The notes under the pieces are model-generated. The model had not been told where the DNA came from. It worked only from the letters and a program-made list of their open reading frames with translations, and searched no databases. A DNA stretch of 36,869 nucleotides from a virus. The position numbers and the translations under genes were made by a program. Location: IMG/VR virus record IMGVR_UViG_3300003937_000231, positions 1 through 36,869 of that record, one strand, 5' to 3'. Positions 8,760-16,681 of the stretch are shown piece by piece (positions within the stretch are counted from its first letter, which is position 1; each line of letters opens with the position of its first letter).

Positions 8760-9164
8760 TTATAATAAATCTTGCTTAGTGAATTCCATATTCACTGTAT
8801 CTTTAGTATCTATAGTACCGCCATTTAATACGATACCATCTAATTCATCTTTAAGTGTATTAATTGTGTGTACGCCTTCTCTTTCAAAAGCAAATTTAAA
8901 AATCCAGCCTGCTCCTTCCATACTCGGTGCACCGTAATTTTCTAATAAGTTTTGACCTGTGCCGTTTAGTGCTACTGGGTTATTCATAACTACTGGTTGA
9001 GCTCTCAAACCAATAACTTGTACAACACTTTCAAAATCTTTTTGTGTTTCATCTACAAAATCACCTGTTCTGGTGATATCCAATGATGTAAACAATGTAT
9101 AATATTCAATGTTACTCGATAATACTTCACTGCTACCCATTGCGCCTGTTCTGTCTAATGCCAT
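8760..9164 (-). CDS. Hypothetical virion-type protein
   Basis: 134 residues starting MALDRTGAMGSSEV. I chose the ATG at 9164 because a GGAG Shine-Dalgarno sits about 8 bases upstream and a late-promoter box lies at 9197-9204; the longer frame to 9206 would begin upstream of that promoter. The sequence is not recognised with certainty, but this style of short late gene resembles conserved structural proteins of T4-like marine phages. It contains no cysteine and no membrane segment. It is followed by the XhlA-like gene. Confidence 0.7.
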   Translation of the reverse strand: MALDRTGAMGSSEVLSSNIEYYTLFTSLDITRTGDFVDETQKDFESVVQVIGLRAQPVVMNNPVALNGTGQNLLENYGAPSMEGAGWIFKFAFEREGVHTINTLKDELDGIVLNGGTIDTKDTVNMEFTKQDLL

Positions 9165-9196
9165 GTGTGTCTCCGCAATATTGTGTTTCTTTGTAC

Positions 9197-9204
9197 TATT
9201 TATC
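9197..9204 (-). promoter_or_regulatory. T4-type late promoter box (GATAAATA)
   Basis: GATAAATA on the minus strand, giving a leader of about 28 bases with a GGAG site before the ATG at 9164. Confidence 0.7.
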
Positions 9205-9240
9205 AAAGAAATAAATTTTACTGCAAGAAATTTTATCCAT

Positions 9241-9266
9241 AAAAAAGCACACCGAAGTGTGCTTTT
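9241..9266 (-). terminator. Intrinsic terminator with cUUCGg loop
   Basis: 10-bp stem AAAAGCACAC / GTGTGCTTTT with a UUCG loop closed by C-G, then a T run on the minus strand. It ends the small gene at 9287-9574. It is nearly the same hairpin as the one at 411-437. Confidence 0.9.
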
Positions 9267-9286
9267 AGATTTGTAAGTTAACTAAC

Positions 9287-9574
9287 TTAGAATGAGGCAA
9301 CTCCTGCCCATGCACAACCTGTAACACCAAATGCATCTGATGAATCATCAGCAATTGCTGGTCCACCTTCGTATGCAATGTGTACTGCTGTTGCTACGTC
9401 TACTACAAAACCAGATATACCAGTTACTGAGTAATTTGCTGTTTGAATAGCGGCAATTAATGCGTCCATTTTTGCTTGAGTCATGTTAGTTGAAACTGTT
9501 GCTGTTGCAACATGTAAGTCTCTACCGAAACCGTTTAAGTCTTCTGAGAAACCGTTTACTTTTACCTGTGCCAT
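9287..9574 (-). CDS. Small late protein, paralogous to the gene at 9689-9931
   Basis: 95 residues, starting MAQVKVNGFSEDLNGFGRDL at the ATG at 9574, which has an AGGAGA Shine-Dalgarno about 6 bases upstream; the longer frame to 9619 begins close to the late box and lacks one. It is Ala/Val/Thr-rich with alternating hydrophobic residues and one Cys. The NGF...T...V...A...GFVV layout is shared with the 80-residue neighbour, suggesting an old duplication. Each copy has its own late promoter, Shine-Dalgarno and terminator, which suggests high expression late in infection, as for head-decoration or other abundant virion proteins. Function unknown. Confidence 0.7.
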   Translation of the reverse strand: MAQVKVNGFSEDLNGFGRDLHVATATVSTNMTQAKMDALIAAIQTANYSVTGISGFVVDVATAVHIAYEGGPAIADDSSDAFGVTGCAWAGVASF

Positions 9575-9620
9575 TGTAATTCTCCTGAATAATGCGGACT
9601 TTAAATAAGCCCTATGCATT

Positions 9621-9628
9621 TATTTATC
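9621..9628 (-). promoter_or_regulatory. T4-type late promoter box (GATAAATA)
   Basis: GATAAATA on the minus strand, 46 bases before the ATG at 9574; the leader contains AGGAGA. Confidence 0.65.
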
Positions 9629-9640
9629 TTATTTTAGCCA

Positions 9641-9665
9641 AAAAAAATCCCCACATAGTGAGGAT
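9641..9665 (-). terminator. Intrinsic terminator
   Basis: 8-bp stem with one G-T pair (ATCCTCAC / GTGGGGAT on the minus strand), TAT loop and a run of seven T. It lies just after the stop of the gene at 9689-9931. Confidence 0.85.
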
Positions 9666-9688
9666 CTTTAAACATAAATGTTTGGATA

Positions 9689-9931
9689 TTAACCGAATGT
9701 TGCGATTAATGTAGTACCTGCGATTGAAGGTGTTGCCGCCGCGCCTTGTACAGCGATGTGACTACCACTTACTAAACCTGATACTGCTACAACTACGAAG
9801 CCTTCTACTTGTGCTTCAGTACATGCCGCTTCAACTGTTACTGCTGTTACGTCATCTACTTCTAAGATGTGAGTTGTGCCTACGAATCCGTTTGCCGCTC
9901 TAACTGCCGCGTTTGGGTTTGCTTGTGCCAT
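9689..9931 (-). CDS. Small late protein, paralogous to the gene at 9287-9574
   Basis: 80 residues, MAQANPNAAVRAANGFVG at the start, almost entirely small and hydrophobic residues (Ala, Val, Gly, Thr), low in charge, one Cys. An AGGAGA Shine-Dalgarno precedes the ATG by 6 bases and a late box lies about 50 bases upstream; a terminator follows. It shares the start MAQ, the NGF motif and a GFVV segment with its neighbour. The composition suggests a beta-rich assembling protein, e.g. decoration or tail-associated. No confident family. Confidence 0.7.
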   Translation of the reverse strand: MAQANPNAAVRAANGFVGTTHILEVDDVTAVTVEAACTEAQVEGFVVVAVSGLVSGSHIAVQGAAATPSIAGTTLIATFG

Positions 9932-9981
9932 GTTATTCTCCTAAGAAATTAATTAACGCATAAAAATTATGCTGTTACACT

Positions 9982-9989
9982 TATTTATC
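9982..9989 (-). promoter_or_regulatory. T4-type late promoter box (GATAAATA)
   Basis: GATAAATA on the minus strand, 50 bases upstream of the ATG at 9931. Confidence 0.65.
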
Positions 9990-10009
9990 AAAAAGTTGTC
10001 TTTTAATGG

Positions 10010-10507
10010 TTATTTATTGTACTTAGACTTGCGGAGTCTGGATATGCCTGTTGTGTTGTCAGCGTCTTTGTACTTAGCGGCACCATGTGCTATGCCTTGT
10101 TTAAATCCTTGTGGTGTACCTAAAACACCTGTATTTTTAGGAGCAGGGCCGCCTTTGAATGCATTCTGGTTACCTGCTTGGGCACCTCTACTTCTTGTTG
10201 GTAGGTCAGTAGTTGGTTCCAGTTCATATGCCTTTCTTGCTTGTGACTTATTAGGTTCGGATTTTTTATCTTTATCTCTGATATTAAACCCTTGTTTTTT
10301 AAATGCCATTCTTATGGCTTTTGCTTGATTTTGTTGGGCAGTACTAAAGTAAAATGTTTGGGCATCAATGGTTGCTCGATTGGCATCTAAACCTAAGTAA
10401 TCTGGGTGTCTCTGACCGCTATTTGCTATAGTAATATCGTCTTCGATTTCTTTTTGTAAATCGAGGGCTATATTCATACTTTCTGTTATAATTTCATGTA
10501 TTTTCAT
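10010..10507 (-). CDS. Hypothetical protein with head-targeting-like N-terminus
   Basis: 165 residues from the ATG at 10507, chosen over 10528 because AGGACAAAG lies directly upstream and ATGA overlaps the preceding stop. It begins MKIHEIITESMNIAL, very like the T4 internal-protein leader in pattern, with an ITE/S site. The rest is hydrophilic and rich in Lys, Asn, Gln and Gly (KGGPAPKNTGVLGTPQG, YKDADNTTG), suggesting disorder. I do not recognise a family. Last gene of the coupled late series 13375 to 10010. Confidence 0.7.
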   Translation of the reverse strand: MKIHEIITESMNIALDLQKEIEDDITIANSGQRHPDYLGLDANRATIDAQTFYFSTAQQNQAKAIRMAFKKQGFNIRDKDKKSEPNKSQARKAYELEPTTDLPTRSRGAQAGNQNAFKGGPAPKNTGVLGTPQGFKQGIAHGAAKYKDADNTTGISRLRKSKYNK

Positions 10508-11241
10508 TTCTTTGTCCTCGAGGCCCAATAATCTGCAATTCTTTTTATGCCGCCTGCACGTTTTTTATCTGGTTGTACACTTGGTGGAGAAACACGTCTG
10601 ATAACATCTTTCTTTTCAGCACTGTTAGTATACTTTCTATATTTATACATTTTATTAAACGTTATTAATAACTCGCTGGTTCTACCTGTGCTTTTACCCA
10701 GCCTGCTCATTTCTTGACCTATTTGATGTAACAGTAATGACTTCTGGATGTCTTTTAAACGTTTCCATTCCAATGCCATTCTACGCCAACGTTTATATCT
10801 GCCGTCATTGATATCTAATTGTGCTTCTAATCTAAACAAGTATGATTGTGCTTCACTTGGATCTGCTTTGCCTATAACAATCTTTCTTAAAAATTCAATG
10901 TGCTTTCTATCCTGAAATGATAATCTATTTAAAAATGCTTTACTTGGTATTTCATTACGCATTTTTACATAGTCATTGCTTGGATTTTTTATCTGGTATG
11001 CTAACATGTAAATGTCAGTTGCATGTGTTCTAAATAAGGAATATGTTGAGTACTGTGTTGATGCTCTTGCATAGTCTCTGGCATATCCGGATTGCTTATT
11101 GTCTGAGGAAAATATAAACAGCGATATGGTGTTTAAGTATAATAAGTTTGCTATGTCTTTGCCATCAAGAGTACTAAACTTACGAGTGCCTCTAAACAAA
11201 CGTGCTTCGGATAATTCTTGATCTATAAGTTGGAAATCCAT
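10504..11241 (-). CDS. Hypothetical basic helical protein
   Basis: 245 residues from the ATG at 11241, which follows the upstream TAA by one base; the upstream ATG at 11268 would overlap that gene. The start MDFQLIDQELSEARLF includes LSE/A, a prohead-protease-type site. The body is helical and strongly basic (RYKRWRRMALEWKRLKD near residue 150, then KRAGGIKRIADYWASRTKK at the end). No catalytic motif seen. Its place in a run of genes with similar leaders suggests a co-packaged head protein, as inference. Confidence 0.7.
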   Translation of the reverse strand: MDFQLIDQELSEARLFRGTRKFSTLDGKDIANLLYLNTISLFIFSSDNKQSGYARDYARASTQYSTYSLFRTHATDIYMLAYQIKNPSNDYVKMRNEIPSKAFLNRLSFQDRKHIEFLRKIVIGKADPSEAQSYLFRLEAQLDINDGRYKRWRRMALEWKRLKDIQKSLLLHQIGQEMSRLGKSTGRTSELLITFNKMYKYRKYTNSAEKKDVIRRVSPPSVQPDKKRAGGIKRIADYWASRTKK

Positions 11242-11242
11242 A

Positions 11243-12514
11243 TTATGCACCAGGCTTTCCTGATCCAAAGTTTAGTCTGCTAAACTCTAACCTATCAACA
11301 AGTTTTAGTGCATTGCCTACTCTGTCGACAGCAACAAAACCTTCTTCACTGGTTACTTCATATCCATCGCCAGTTTCAACAAATGTATCCATTTGACGTA
11401 TTTGTTCTAACTTCTTAACAATAATGACTTTAGACTCAATTAACTTCAAGTACAAATCATACACTGCAACAATACCTGGTACATGCTCTTTGATAAATTT
11501 AACACCTTGTACAAGTTTTTCTGTCATTTCGTCTTGCTTTGCTTGAGTCTTGTAACCGTCTATTTTCTTTTGCATAAAATTTATGTACTTTTGTACAAAA
11601 CCTTTTGCAAACACAGTTGGATTATCAAACGCTCCTGCTCTGATGTTATTGTTCACATGTGCTTTGAGCTGTTGTAAAAATTCTTTACCTATTAGATCGT
11701 TGCCTTTCTCTAACCAAGCAAATGTTTCAGCGTCAATGCTTTTTAAATATGTAGCCGCTTCTTGTATTGAGTTTTTCATAGCAACACTTTCTTCTTTGGT
11801 CATAGTGACTGTGCCGCTTAAATCTTTTATTAGTGCATCTCTGTGCCACACACTTGGTGTTTGCCCTAACACACTGCTGTCAAAACCAAACTTTGCTGAC
11901 GTATCTGCCAGTGTTGGACCACCTGCATATTCTGTGTGCCACACAATTCCCATTTCAGCACTGCTGATTTGTCCTGCTAACTCTGAGTTTGAAGGTACAG
12001 TATAAACAATGGTATTTGGTTTGAACGCAATTACTTCATCACCGTCTATGGTTGTTTTCATTAAGTCTTCTTTGGTGAACAACATATCGCCTTGTGCAAC
12101 TGTGTTCCATGTTAATTTACTTAAATGTGTTAATGCACTGATTAACTTTTGCTGTAAGCCTTCTGCAGGGTGATTTTCTTTGATATCTGCTACTGTGAAA
12201 TTCATTTTAGGCTTACGTGCAAACACACCTTTGGTGCCTACAAAGAATTTACCACTTTGCGGATCTCTGCCTGCTATAATGGCAGGAGCACCGTCCCACT
12301 TGGTTGTCATACTTACTGGTGCTTTTGTGTTGCCTTCAAGCATTTCATGTAAACTGTACAAGTAGTCTACTGCTTCCTTGGCGCCTTTATAGCCTTTGTT
12401 AAAAATATTATCTTCGAGATGTTCGAGGTGAGTGTTTTTACCTTCTGCTTCTTGTAGTGCAGACTCTGTGAGTATGCCTGTAACAAGTGGTTTAGAAAGT
12501 TCTACAAATTTCAT
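11243..12514 (-). CDS. KxDG nucleotidyltransferase (ligase-like) protein
   Basis: 423 residues. After a leader MKFVELSKPL...GILTE/S, residues 69-75 read SMTTKWDG. This matches motif I (KxDG, adenylated lysine K72) of DNA/RNA ligases and capping enzymes. FFVGTKGVFAR (90-100), AQGDMLF (140-146), VIAFKPNTIVYTVP (161-174) and MGIVWHTEY (188-196) follow in the order expected for motifs III-V, although the classical EGxV and KxK forms are not obvious. The C-terminal half is helical. It could seal nucleic acid or modify another target by nucleotidyl transfer; I recall a conserved unassigned T4-like marine family of this kind. The ATG overlaps the upstream gene's stop by one base. Confidence 0.65.
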   Translation of the reverse strand: MKFVELSKPLVTGILTESALQEAEGKNTHLEHLEDNIFNKGYKGAKEAVDYLYSLHEMLEGNTKAPVSMTTKWDGAPAIIAGRDPQSGKFFVGTKGVFARKPKMNFTVADIKENHPAEGLQQKLISALTHLSKLTWNTVAQGDMLFTKEDLMKTTIDGDEVIAFKPNTIVYTVPSNSELAGQISSAEMGIVWHTEYAGGPTLADTSAKFGFDSSVLGQTPSVWHRDALIKDLSGTVTMTKEESVAMKNSIQEAATYLKSIDAETFAWLEKGNDLIGKEFLQQLKAHVNNNIRAGAFDNPTVFAKGFVQKYINFMQKKIDGYKTQAKQDEMTEKLVQGVKFIKEHVPGIVAVYDLYLKLIESKVIIVKKLEQIRQMDTFVETGDGYEVTSEEGFVAVDRVGNALKLVDRLEFSRLNFGSGKPGA

Positions 12515-13119
12515 TACTTAATACCTGCTAACAGTTTTAGTTCTTCTAATTCTTTGCTTTGCATTAAGTTACTTTTGCCTGTGGCTAACCAAGCAACTAC
12601 TAACTGTTTTACATCAAAGCCTTGGTCGCGATATTTCATTATGCTTCTTCCTGCAAGTGCATACTGATCTTTGTTTAGTTTTCCAGCCTTAATAGCCTGT
12701 TGTATTTTAGCAGTTTTATCAGCCGGTAATACGTTAGTTGCAGGAGTTTGACTTTGTTGTCTCAAACGTCCTTTAAGCATACCAATTTGCTTGTCAAGTT
12801 CTGGTTTCTGTGATTGGTCGTATTTTTTATCTGGTGTTGGTGCTACTTTATCAGCAACCCAATCCACTGCGTCTGAGCCGCCTTTCTTTAATTTATTGAG
12901 TCTATCTGCTGTACTGCTAACTGATTTCTTTATGCGATCAGTTACACTGGCTTTAGGTTCACCTACTTTTCTATCTTTACCGAGAATGGCTTGACCAATT
13001 TTTGATTTAAAATCAAATCGCTCATCGTCCATACCTTTACGAGCATACCCTGATTTGAAGGTATCCCAGGCTTGTCTACGTAGAGTCTGTTGTGTTTTAG
13101 GTTTCTTTGTTTTGGCCAT
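12514..13119 (-). CDS. Hypothetical Lys-rich protein
   Basis: 201 residues, very basic, with many Lys/Gln and low-complexity stretches (KTKKPKTQQTLRRQAWDTF at the N-terminus; KKSVSSTADRLNKLKKGG near residue 70). The C-terminal 60 residues (KLNKDQYALAGRSIMKYRDQGFD..., LKLLAGIK) look like a compact helical domain. No enzyme motif. It overlaps the previous gene by 23 bases and the next by one, so it belongs to the same late unit. Function unknown. Confidence 0.65.
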   Translation of the reverse strand: MAKTKKPKTQQTLRRQAWDTFKSGYARKGMDDERFDFKSKIGQAILGKDRKVGEPKASVTDRIKKSVSSTADRLNKLKKGGSDAVDWVADKVAPTPDKKYDQSQKPELDKQIGMLKGRLRQQSQTPATNVLPADKTAKIQQAIKAGKLNKDQYALAGRSIMKYRDQGFDVKQLVVAWLATGKSNLMQSKELEELKLLAGIK

Positions 13120-13375
13120 CAGTTTTCCCTTGTGATTCTTTAATCACTTTCTTTATACCTCGGGAGAACTTATTAGCATCTTTACCACGTATGCTGTTAA
13201 TTAATCTATTTGTTAGATCTTTAGCAATTTTTTCATCGTAGTTTTTTTCTATCTGCTCAATAAGATTGATTGCACTGTTAATAACATGCTCGCCTCTATT
13301 CTCAACCACAAAATCTTTATTCCTGTCTACAGAAATGCTGTTGAGTTCCTCTAAAATGCTACGTGACCTACGCAT
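13097..13375 (-). CDS. Small hypothetical late protein
   Basis: 92 residues: MRRSRSILEELNSISVDRNK, then a charged helical body with a basic end (SRGIKKVIKESQGKT). The N-terminus contains SILE/E, weakly like the protease site in neighbours. It is the first gene of the unit driven by the late box at 13406-13413; the leader carries AAGGGA before the ATG. No recognised family. Confidence 0.65.
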   Translation of the reverse strand: MRRSRSILEELNSISVDRNKDFVVENRGEHVINSAINLIEQIEKNYDEKIAKDLTNRLINSIRGKDANKFSRGIKKVIKESQGKTDGQNKET

Positions 13376-13405
13376 ATCAATTCCCTTATTATATAGTACT
13401 ACGAG

Positions 13406-13413
13406 TATTTATC
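13406..13413 (-). promoter_or_regulatory. T4-type late promoter box (GATAAATA)
   Basis: GATAAATA on the minus strand, overlapping the end of the helicase gene, 30 bases before the ATG at 13375. It separates the replication genes (right) from the late unit (left). Confidence 0.7.
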
Positions 13414-14791
13414 ACTTTTTGTTCTTTAAGAAGTCCATCAACTGCAAACTATCAGACACTGTGCCTTGTGCATCATCTGTTTCTGCTTTTATACTGCTTG
13501 AACGTTTCAGTGAATCCATTAAACTGTTTGTTGTTACTGTCATTGCATCTTCGTCATCTTCGCTGAGATCTTCAATACGCAATGTATCTGGGTCAAATTT
13601 TAAATCTACTTTACTTCCTACACCACTACTTGAACGTGTTTTCATAAACTGTATTTGATATCTACCACGTTCACGCATAGCATTACTTGTAAAGATACCA
13701 ACAACATTATCTGCTGTGTTGATCTTACTGATACCACCTGCAATGTGACTGTGGTCAAATTCTATTTCTTCTACAGCACTTCTGCCTAACTGAGAAGCAG
13801 TTACTAACAACATATTACGTTCCATTGCAAGGTTACGTAATTCTTCTGATATGTATTTGTCTTTAACAAACAAGTTTTCTGCAGATATCTTTGCACTAAT
13901 AGGCATCATTAAGTCCAAGTAATCAACTAACAATGCATCTACCTTTACACCTGATTGTATTTCATACTCTCGTAAAAACGCTCTTATATCATTACAATTA
14001 ACACCACTTGGCATTTGTTTTACTCTAAACTTACCTGCGCCTTTACCTTTCATAACTACTTTTAAATGCACATCATCCATGTTACGCATGATTTCTTTAG
14101 CGGCGTACCCGCTAACCATACCATCGAGTCTCATACTAATAAGTTGTTCACTGAGTTCTAAACTGATGTAAACAACATTAAGTCCTGCTAAACTCCAGTT
14201 TACACCAAAGTTTTGTAAGAATAAACTTTTACCTGCTCCTGAGCCTCCTGCGAAAATTGTTATTTCGCCTCTGTTCAGTCCACCGTAAAGTTTCTGATCT
14301 ATTCCTTTCCAGCCTGTGCTTACGGCGCCTGCCTGTGCTTTTATCCATTCTAATCGCTCTTTTGGGTTATCAAAGTAATCTAAACCTAAATCTTTTACTA
14401 AGCCTGTCTGTACAGCATCTTTGATCTTTTGTTCTACTGTGCCATAATCTTTTGCTTCAAGCAAATCAGTACTTTCGATGATTGCTTTTTCAAGTGCTTT
14501 ATGCCTACAAAAAGTTTCAAACTCATCCATAAACCAATTATGATGATCTGGTGTTACATTTTCGATCAGTTCAAACTTAACTGGACTAATAGCATTAACT
14601 TGTTCTAATGTAGGAACAGCATTATGATTAGTTGCATGACTAATCATTAATTCTACTGCCGCTTTATACTTTAAATTAAAGTGATCAGGGTGTACAATGT
14701 TTTGACATCTTGCAAACAAATCTCCATCGCTTAATAAAAACTTAATAAAAAGTTCTTGTACATCATCTGTATATTGTTTAATGTCTGTCAT
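13412..14791 (-). CDS. 41: Replicative DNA helicase, DnaB/gp41 type
   Basis: 459 residues, the normal size for T4 gp41-like helicases. The N-terminal ~130 residues are a helical DnaB-type domain. The RecA-like core starts with STGWKGIDQKLYGGLNRGE (about 158-176), then Walker A GGSGAGKS at 182-189 and VDALLVDYLDLM as Walker B near 283-294. A conserved VTASQLGR segment follows. It unwinds DNA 5'-3' at the fork with the primase encoded two genes upstream. ATGA overlap with the unknown protein upstream shows translational coupling. Confidence 0.93.
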   Translation of the reverse strand: MTDIKQYTDDVQELFIKFLLSDGDLFARCQNIVHPDHFNLKYKAAVELMISHATNHNAVPTLEQVNAISPVKFELIENVTPDHHNWFMDEFETFCRHKALEKAIIESTDLLEAKDYGTVEQKIKDAVQTGLVKDLGLDYFDNPKERLEWIKAQAGAVSTGWKGIDQKLYGGLNRGEITIFAGGSGAGKSLFLQNFGVNWSLAGLNVVYISLELSEQLISMRLDGMVSGYAAKEIMRNMDDVHLKVVMKGKGAGKFRVKQMPSGVNCNDIRAFLREYEIQSGVKVDALLVDYLDLMMPISAKISAENLFVKDKYISEELRNLAMERNMLLVTASQLGRSAVEEIEFDHSHIAGGISKINTADNVVGIFTSNAMRERGRYQIQFMKTRSSSGVGSKVDLKFDPDTLRIEDLSEDDEDAMTVTTNSLMDSLKRSSSIKAETDDAQGTVSDSLQLMDFLKNKK

Positions 14792-15645
14792 TCTACTGGT
14801 GCCTCTGCTCGTTCATTAATTAAATTTACCCAATTACGTCTCAGTATAATGTTTTTTTCGATCTCATCAGCAAATAATTGCTGTGCTTCTGCTGTATAAC
14901 TCATACCTAAATCAGTTTTAGTAATGTAGTCTAAAATCTCTACAATGTGATAACGTGTTTTAATTAACCCTTCAAAAGTTTTATTATGGCAAGATTCTCT
15001 GCCAACAATCTTATTTGCATCATCGAGCCCACGCAACAACGGATCGCCTGTTAATGTAGCAGTCTTTGATGCTGACAAGAAACAAAAATTATCTAAGTAG
15101 CCTGATCTATATCTCAATGTGTGTTCAAGCAAAATAATATTTTTTAAGAACTCCTGATATACAGTACTTGGAGTATAGAGAGTTTCTCTTAATACGTCTA
15201 TGTTTTTTACTTTATCAGTAATAAGTTTTTGGACATCTTTTGATAAGTCCTTGATAGAAATAACCTCACCATCTTTGCATAGTATAATACTGTTATCAGG
15301 TTGTACAAAAATCACAATACCATACGTTTCTTCGTGTAGTTCGATAACATGTGGATCTGGTAATTCAATTAAAAAATACCAACTTAGTCTTTCTTCATGT
15401 TGATACTCTGGTGAGTTTACTAAGAAGTTTAACACATCTCTGAACACTTGTTGTATACTACAACCAGGAATACTCATGTTCCTAATTCTGCCATTTTTTG
15501 TTTTGCCAATTTTAATCAATTGTGGCCAGGCATACGGACATAGTTTTCTTTTTTCGTTTGTGTGCTTATCTCTGATTGTTGCAAAGTCCTGATTGCCTGA
15601 TGTGGCGCTCGAACCATGAACATAAAATTTTATTTGTGGGTCCAT
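14788..15645 (-). CDS. Unknown protein between primase and helicase
   Basis: 285 residues, no confident family. It starts MDPQIKFYVHGSSATSG, contains a mixed alpha/beta N-terminal half (ELPDPHVIELHEETYGIVIFV; KDGEVISIKDL) and a helical C-terminal half ending LRRNWVNLINERAEAP. The gene is locked between gp61 primase (TAATG overlap) and gp41 helicase (ATGA overlap), so a role at the replication fork, such as helicase loading in place of T4 gp59, is a reasonable guess, but no gp59 motif is visible. Confidence 0.75.
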   Translation of the reverse strand: MDPQIKFYVHGSSATSGNQDFATIRDKHTNEKRKLCPYAWPQLIKIGKTKNGRIRNMSIPGCSIQQVFRDVLNFLVNSPEYQHEERLSWYFLIELPDPHVIELHEETYGIVIFVQPDNSIILCKDGEVISIKDLSKDVQKLITDKVKNIDVLRETLYTPSTVYQEFLKNIILLEHTLRYRSGYLDNFCFLSASKTATLTGDPLLRGLDDANKIVGRESCHNKTFEGLIKTRYHIVEILDYITKTDLGMSYTAEAQQLFADEIEKNIILRRNWVNLINERAEAPVE

Positions 15646-16640
15646 TATATTTTTCCTGTGTCTGTATTTATAAGTTTGGCTTTTACCTGAGCTTTTATTT
15701 TGTTTCCTGTTGCACTGTTTATGATACTATATACTGTAGCAAGGCGACCATATTTACTAACTGCGTCAGCGGCATCTTTGCAATCTACATGCCACGGTGG
15801 AAAACTTACTTCCCATCCAAGTGCTAATGCTTGATCAATTAGTTCTATGCCTGCTTTGTCTCTATCAGGGCATACTATTACCCTAAGTCCTAATTTATCT
15901 ATAAGATGTGCCTGCTCTGGTGTAATAGTGTTACCCATAATGCTAACACCATCTACTAATATTGCATCAATTACACCCTCTGTGATAATCACTATATCTC
16001 TGTCTGTGTCTACAAATTTGTCTATATTAAACACATACCCTGGTTGTAATTTTTGTAGATACTTTGGAGTTTCTTTATTAGGTGGTGCTACGTGCCTTCC
16101 TGTCCAGCCCACTAATTTATTATCGTACAAGAAAGGTATCATTACTCTTTTTCTGTTTGCAAAGTCTTTGAAATGCATTAACGGATATAAATCTAAAATA
16201 CCTCTACTGATTGCATATTGTTTTAGTTCGTTTACATCACTTAAATTTTCTATTAGTTCAGTGCCTTCCGGTAACTCATACTCTTCAAATTTTGCAATAT
16301 TGTAAACATAATTATTTAGATCTACATCCTCGAAGTCATCACTGAACTTCATTAGTTCAATTTGAGTATCATGTATTGCTTTTCTATCAGCACCTAATTT
16401 TTCTGCAAGTTCTTTATACTTTTTACCTAAGTAAGGACTCGGACTCCAGCCTGTAGTAAAGTTGCAATTAAAACAATGGAAACTTATCTTAGAACCGTTG
16501 GTGTTTAATCCACCACGTTTACGTTTATCACTACACATAGGACAATCCATGGTAATCCAACCACTTGGAGTCTTTGTAGTTTTTAACGGTAAATGGTCGA
16601 GTAATAAACTATGTACTGAGCCAACAACTGTTTCTAACAT
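15645..16640 (-). CDS. 61: DNA primase, DnaG/gp61 type
   Basis: 331 residues. An N-terminal zinc ribbon CPMC (33-36) ... CFNC (56-59) binds template DNA. The central TOPRIM fold shows VIITEGVIDAILV (the Glu of the catalytic motif) and VIVCPDRDKAG (the DxD motif). It makes RNA primers and acts with the gp41 helicase encoded just downstream. The promoter at 16647-16675 has its -10 box six bases before the ATG and no Shine-Dalgarno is present, so this mRNA is predicted to be leaderless. Confidence 0.92.
   Translation of the reverse strand: MLETVVGSVHSLLLDHLPLKTTKTPSGWITMDCPMCSDKRKRGGLNTNGSKISFHCFNCNFTTGWSPSPYLGKKYKELAEKLGADRKAIHDTQIELMKFSDDFEDVDLNNYVYNIAKFEEYELPEGTELIENLSDVNELKQYAISRGILDLYPLMHFKDFANRKRVMIPFLYDNKLVGWTGRHVAPPNKETPKYLQKLQPGYVFNIDKFVDTDRDIVIITEGVIDAILVDGVSIMGNTITPEQAHLIDKLGLRVIVCPDRDKAGIELIDQALALGWEVSFPPWHVDCKDAADAVSKYGRLATVYSIINSATGNKIKAQVKAKLINTDTGKI
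15665..15672 (-). promoter_or_regulatory. Possible late promoter box (TATAAATA)
   Basis: Exact TATAAATA on the minus strand inside the last codons of the primase gene, 19 bases before the ATG at 15645. It could supply late transcription of the downstream genes, or be chance in AT-rich coding DNA. Confidence 0.3.
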
Positions 16641-16646
16641 CTATAT

Positions 16647-16675
16647 ATTATACACTATCCTTTTACAAGTGTCAA
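16647..16675 (-). promoter_or_regulatory. Sigma70-type promoter for primase
   Basis: TTGACA (16670-16675), 17-bp spacer, TATAAT (16647-16652) on the minus strand; full consensus. The ATG at 16640 falls where transcription should begin. Confidence 0.85.
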
Positions 16676-16681
16676 GTATAA

